Source: an uncultured Ruminococcus sp. (lineage in GTDB: Bacteria; Bacillota; Clostridia; Oscillospirales; Ruminococcaceae). Taken from it: a stretch of 9,209 nucleotides of DNA. A program made the position numbers and the translations under genes. This document shows positions 6,524 to 9,209 of this stretch, piece by piece. The stretch is from assembly GCA_947173865.1 (NCBI GenBank), contig CAMWGS010000060.1, forward strand, positions 1 to 9,209, read 5' to 3'. Each line of letters begins with the position of its first letter. Position 1 is the first letter of the stretch. Under the pieces are notes generated by a model, which was not told the origin of the DNA, searched no databases, and saw only the letters and a list, made by a program, of their open reading frames with translations.

Positions 6524-9096
6524 CATTTCTGCTGATATGCATTTACAGCCTGATTATACAGGTACAACGCTCTCACAACATTTTTTAAACTGTCACTTGC
6601 CTTTTCACTGCTGAGTACAGCGTATATGTAACTCATAGGGCTGTATGTAACAGTATATCCGCCTATTTTTGTGTCACAAGCCATATCAAGCTTGTCCGCT
6701 GAAATATCAGTAATATCAATGTAATAATAGTTACCCTTGTCTCCGCTGAAATTGTATGCACTTACATCTGTACCCTCTGCAACCTTGAAATAATGACGTA
6801 CAGTTGTCTCGGACTCAAGGAGCAGGCTTGACCCGTAATATGTAATCCCATTTGAAAGCGTTCCGATTGATTTCATTGTATAATCCGAAAGCATATCAGC
6901 TGTAACAGAACTTATTTCAGAAGTCGTTGTGAGATTTCCGCCACTGAAATACGCTTTTGCATACTTGCCGTAATCAAGTATCTTTTTTACAAGAGTTTTA
7001 GTTTCATCGCTGTAATCACTGTTCAAAATTGAATCGGAATATTCTTTTACTGAATAGGAATATTCTTCGCTTGCCGTACCGTCTCCAAAAATCATCTGGG
7101 CTGTAATGTCGTCGTTTATTTCTTTTGCAGCAACTTCACAGGTGAAAACATAATATGTCCTGCTATTTTCATTTTTCATTATTGCATCGCTTACCATAAC
7201 TTTTGTTGTATTACCGCTCGGGAGTGTAAAATGCATATAAGCATTTTTATCATTGACAACTGAGTCGTCAAGCTCCATATGGAAGTTTACACCGATATTT
7301 CCGCCAAGACTCAATGTTGCACCGCTAAATTTTGCAGGAGCGGTATCAAGTTCAACGTCTGTCATATCATAAAGAGAGTTTTTTCCGTCTAAAAAACGCT
7401 GATAGGCAACAAGTGCATATGCCGCTTGGTCCGTAGCCATTGCATTTCCTTTTCCGTCCATTGTATGACGAAATGTAAAATCAGTTGAATCCTTGTCATA
7501 AAATTCAAGCAGAGCATCTACCGCCGAGTGACCGTTCTTTATAAACCTTTCATCAGTAGCAGGGTCAATTCCAAGAGCCGTACAAGCTGTTATAACCTGT
7601 GCTATACTTTCAGAGTTGATACTACCCCACGAAGCATATCCGCCGTTATCTTTCTGCAATGATGAAAGTGTGTTTATACCTCTTTCAACAGCTGCTGCAA
7701 CTTTTTCATCATCAGTATAGTTTGCAAGTGCCTGTAAAGTCATTGCAGTTATATCAGGGTCGGCAGAACCTCCGTTCAAAGCCCAGCCACCGCCGTCTAT
7801 TTCTTTATTAAGAATATATTCAATATACTGCTGTCTTATGGTAGAATCAGATGTCTGATAATTCTGTGTATCCAGTGCAATAAGTGCAAATATTGGACCA
7901 TTTATGCCCTGCCATACAACGTTATCAAAATCCTCAAGCGGTGCAATTATGTCCCAGTCTCCCACACTGTGTGAATCTTTTCCGATTGATGAAAGTGCCA
8001 TAATAAGACGGGAATTTTCTGTGTACTTTCTTGAATGCAATGCACCATTTTTATTTACACTTGATGCTGTTTTATTTACAGTATCAACGATACGGTCATA
8101 GTATCCTTTGAAGTAATCACTGTCCTTATTGAAATAATTACTTCTTGCAAGAGCAAGGACTGTCCATTCACCGCCGGTCGTGCCGAATACAGGCTCTGAA
8201 ACTTTCTGGGAAAGTTTGCTGAAAGTATCATCAAGAACTTCATTAACACTTATTTTTCATGCTGACTCAAGAAAAGCAAATACAGTATCAACTTCTTCTT
8301 GTGTAGCTGTAAGGTTTTCCATTACAGAAAGTGCCTGTTTTTTCAGTTCAGTATTATTGTTGAAAATACCGTCTGCTGAAAGTTCTGCATATTTCTTATA
8401 AAGTAAATCCTTGTTTGCATGGTCATAATAAGGTGCTCCTGCAAAACCCTGAAGTCCTAAATCTGCACCATAGTCGTTTAATGTAAACTGCCAGCGGACT
8501 ACATAATCACTGCCGTAATCATTATAGCCTTCATAATCCTGATTAAGAGTCCAGCTGCTTGCACCAACAGGAATCAGAAGGTCATTGACAGTAATCATCC
8601 AGCCTGACATCTGATTATAATCAAACTCGCCCAGATACTCATCGTCATTTCCCCAGTCCTTAAAATAATCCTGTGACATACCGCTTTTTTCAAGTATTAC
8701 TTTCGGTACATTAAGATAGCCTTTGTCAATATTTTTTACTGATTCAAGATAAAAGCTGCTGCCTACAACTGCACTGCCGTCACCCCAGCTTCCTGTATTT
8801 TTATATTCAATGCCATTGTCAATGAAAAACGCAAGAGTTGCCATACCCGCATTGAGATTGCTTTCATCAAACGGACCGTAACCCTCTGTCGAAACAAGTT
8901 TATTGATTTCTGAAAGAGTATACGTTTCAGGTTCAAAATACATTCCCTGTCCAAGAGTAAGCCCCTCCATTGAGACTGTTACAGTCATTTCTTCACTTAC
9001 CGCAGATACGCTGAACGGCATATTCAGGACTGTACAACTTGCCACCAGAGATACAGAAAGTAATGCACTGAGTAATTTTTTACGTAAGTTAATCAT
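6523..9096 (-). pseudogene. Secreted DUF4430 / alpha-alpha toroid protein interrupted by an in-frame TGA
   Basis: One continuous frame of 857 codons broken once by TGA at codon 280. The start MINLRKK follows AAAGGCGG and gives a signal peptide with a probable cut after SVSA (residue 32); VASC at 18-21 also resembles a lipobox, so lipid anchoring is possible. Residues about 40-200 are a DUF4430 (transcobalamin-like C-terminal) beta domain, with SGWMITVNDLL and VVRWQFTLNDYGADLG. After the stop come prenyltransferase/terpene-cyclase-like toroid repeats, with GGGWAL at 435-440 and NGGYASWG at 484-491, to about residue 575. The last about 270 residues, starting near LSLGGNIGVNFHMELDD, form a module I recall from ruminococcal extracellular proteins. 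The codons on both sides of the TGA (8041-8256 included) read as good protein, so this is a nonsense mutation, a sequencing error or, less likely, readthrough. The downstream part lacks an ATG with a ribosome binding site. The role is unknown; ligand (for example cobalamin-like) binding or surface attachment is conjecture. Confidence 0.8.
8257..8259 (-). other. In-frame TGA splitting the DUF4430 gene
   Basis: The frame reads FLESA, TGA, KISVNEVLDD with no shift, and stays open for 577 codons downstream. The stop lies in the linker helix region between the beta domain and the toroid. A one-base change from TGG, CGA, GGA or AGA would restore the frame. A truncated 279-residue DUF4430 protein would still be secreted. 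Confidence 0.85.
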
Positions 9097-9209
9097 TTTT
9101 TTACCGCCTTTCGCTTTTTTCTGTTTTCGGTAACCTCTCTTAATCCGGCACTTTCCAGAGCCCTGTGCCATGGTCCGAGAAATGCCTTTATTCTTGAGCA
9201 GGTTGTACC
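9093..9209 (-). CDS. C-terminal end of an upstream gene with a homing-endonuclease-repeat-like motif; 5' end outside window
   Basis: This frame is open from the window edge for 38 codons and ends with TGA overlapping the ATG of the DUF4430 gene (ATGA). The segment SRIKAFLGPWHRALESAGL resembles the HNH-nuclease-associated or homing-endonuclease-associated repeat, whose core is roughly F-G-S-W-x-x-A-L-x-x-A-G-L. It is followed by a basic tail (REVTENRKKRKAVKK). Such repeats are small DNA-binding units found in nucleases and some regulators. With so little sequence the call is tentative: a chance open frame of this length is possible, and a second frame (in line with the DUF4430 gene) is also open here to the window edge. 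If real, translation of the DUF4430 gene is coupled to it and the operon promoter lies further right. Confidence 0.45.
   Translation of the reverse strand, partial: GTTCSRIKAFLGPWHRALESAGLREVTENRKKRKAVKK

Noticed and set aside
5936..6535. A 199-codon open frame on the plus strand, rich in Ser, Phe and Leu.
   Set aside because: It is the mirror image of the repeat protein and peptide genes, which have better starts, context and composition; its repeats only reflect the same DNA duplication.
8257..8259. TGA as a selenocysteine codon or as part of a recoded genetic code.
   Set aside because: The position is in a linker, not a redox site; no SECIS-like hairpin is evident right after it; TGA serves as an ordinary stop for several neighbouring genes, for example the kinase, PqqD-like and peptidase genes.
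9097..9171. A longer start for the DUF4430 protein at 9171, adding 25 basic residues.
   Set aside because: The start at 9096 has its own AAAGGCGG and is directly followed by a standard signal peptide; the extension would bury the signal sequence behind a very basic segment.
9103..9180. Possible riboswitch before the DUF4430 gene: the GGTTACCGA end resembles c-di-GMP-I RNAs, and nested pairings are possible (9127-9135 with 9172-9178, enclosing 9147-9151 with 9165-9169).
   Set aside because: The conserved core parts of the c-di-GMP-I riboswitch (GACGCAAAGC and the following CTAA segment) are missing, the pairings are short, and the same bases read as the end of a protein.

Overview
The window looks like an accessory region of a low-GC, anaerobic, gut- or rumen-type Clostridia genome, most likely Ruminococcus or a close Oscillospiraceae relative. 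This rests on a type I dockerin domain, on a large secreted protein with a C-terminal module that I recall from ruminococcal extracellular proteins, and on AT-rich codon use. No RNA gene, CRISPR array or insertion sequence was seen.

Layout: Bases 1-927 (plus strand) hold the C-terminal third of a type III restriction endonuclease subunit that enters from the left edge. Almost everything else is on the minus strand and reads as one operon from the right edge leftward. In order of transcription: the tail of an unknown gene with a homing-endonuclease-repeat-like ending (9093-9209); a secreted DUF4430 / alpha-alpha-toroid protein interrupted by an in-frame TGA (6523-9096); a 36-residue peptide gene (6398-6508); a hairpin (6359-6391); a single-pass membrane protein with two 34-residue tandem repeats (5824-6339); an HPr-kinase-like protein (5077-5823); a PqqD-like protein (4823-5080); a soluble S26-type peptidase with a Ser-His pair (4408-4830); an ABC exporter (2720-4411); an NTP_transf_5 nucleotidyltransferase (1605-2723); and a broken dockerin protein (1048-1595). 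A strong terminator at 967-994 closes the operon. From the kinase to the nucleotidyltransferase every start codon overlaps the previous stop codon.

How it may work: The central block looks like a ribosomally made peptide (RiPP) pathway. The 36-residue peptide carries Y-x-x-P-x-M near its N-terminus, close to the Y-x-x-P-x-L leader motif that PqqD-like B1 proteins bind in lasso peptide systems. The kinase and nucleotidyltransferase resemble tailoring genes seen in some Firmicutes lasso clusters such as paeninodin. However, there is no lasso cyclase (asparagine-synthetase-like), no B2 transglutaminase-like protease and no radical SAM enzyme. Leader removal could fall to the S26-type protease, and export to the ABC transporter, which has no peptidase domain. 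The product is unknown; phosphorylation or nucleotidylation of the peptide is the simplest inference. The two secreted-protein genes at the two ends of the operon are both damaged.
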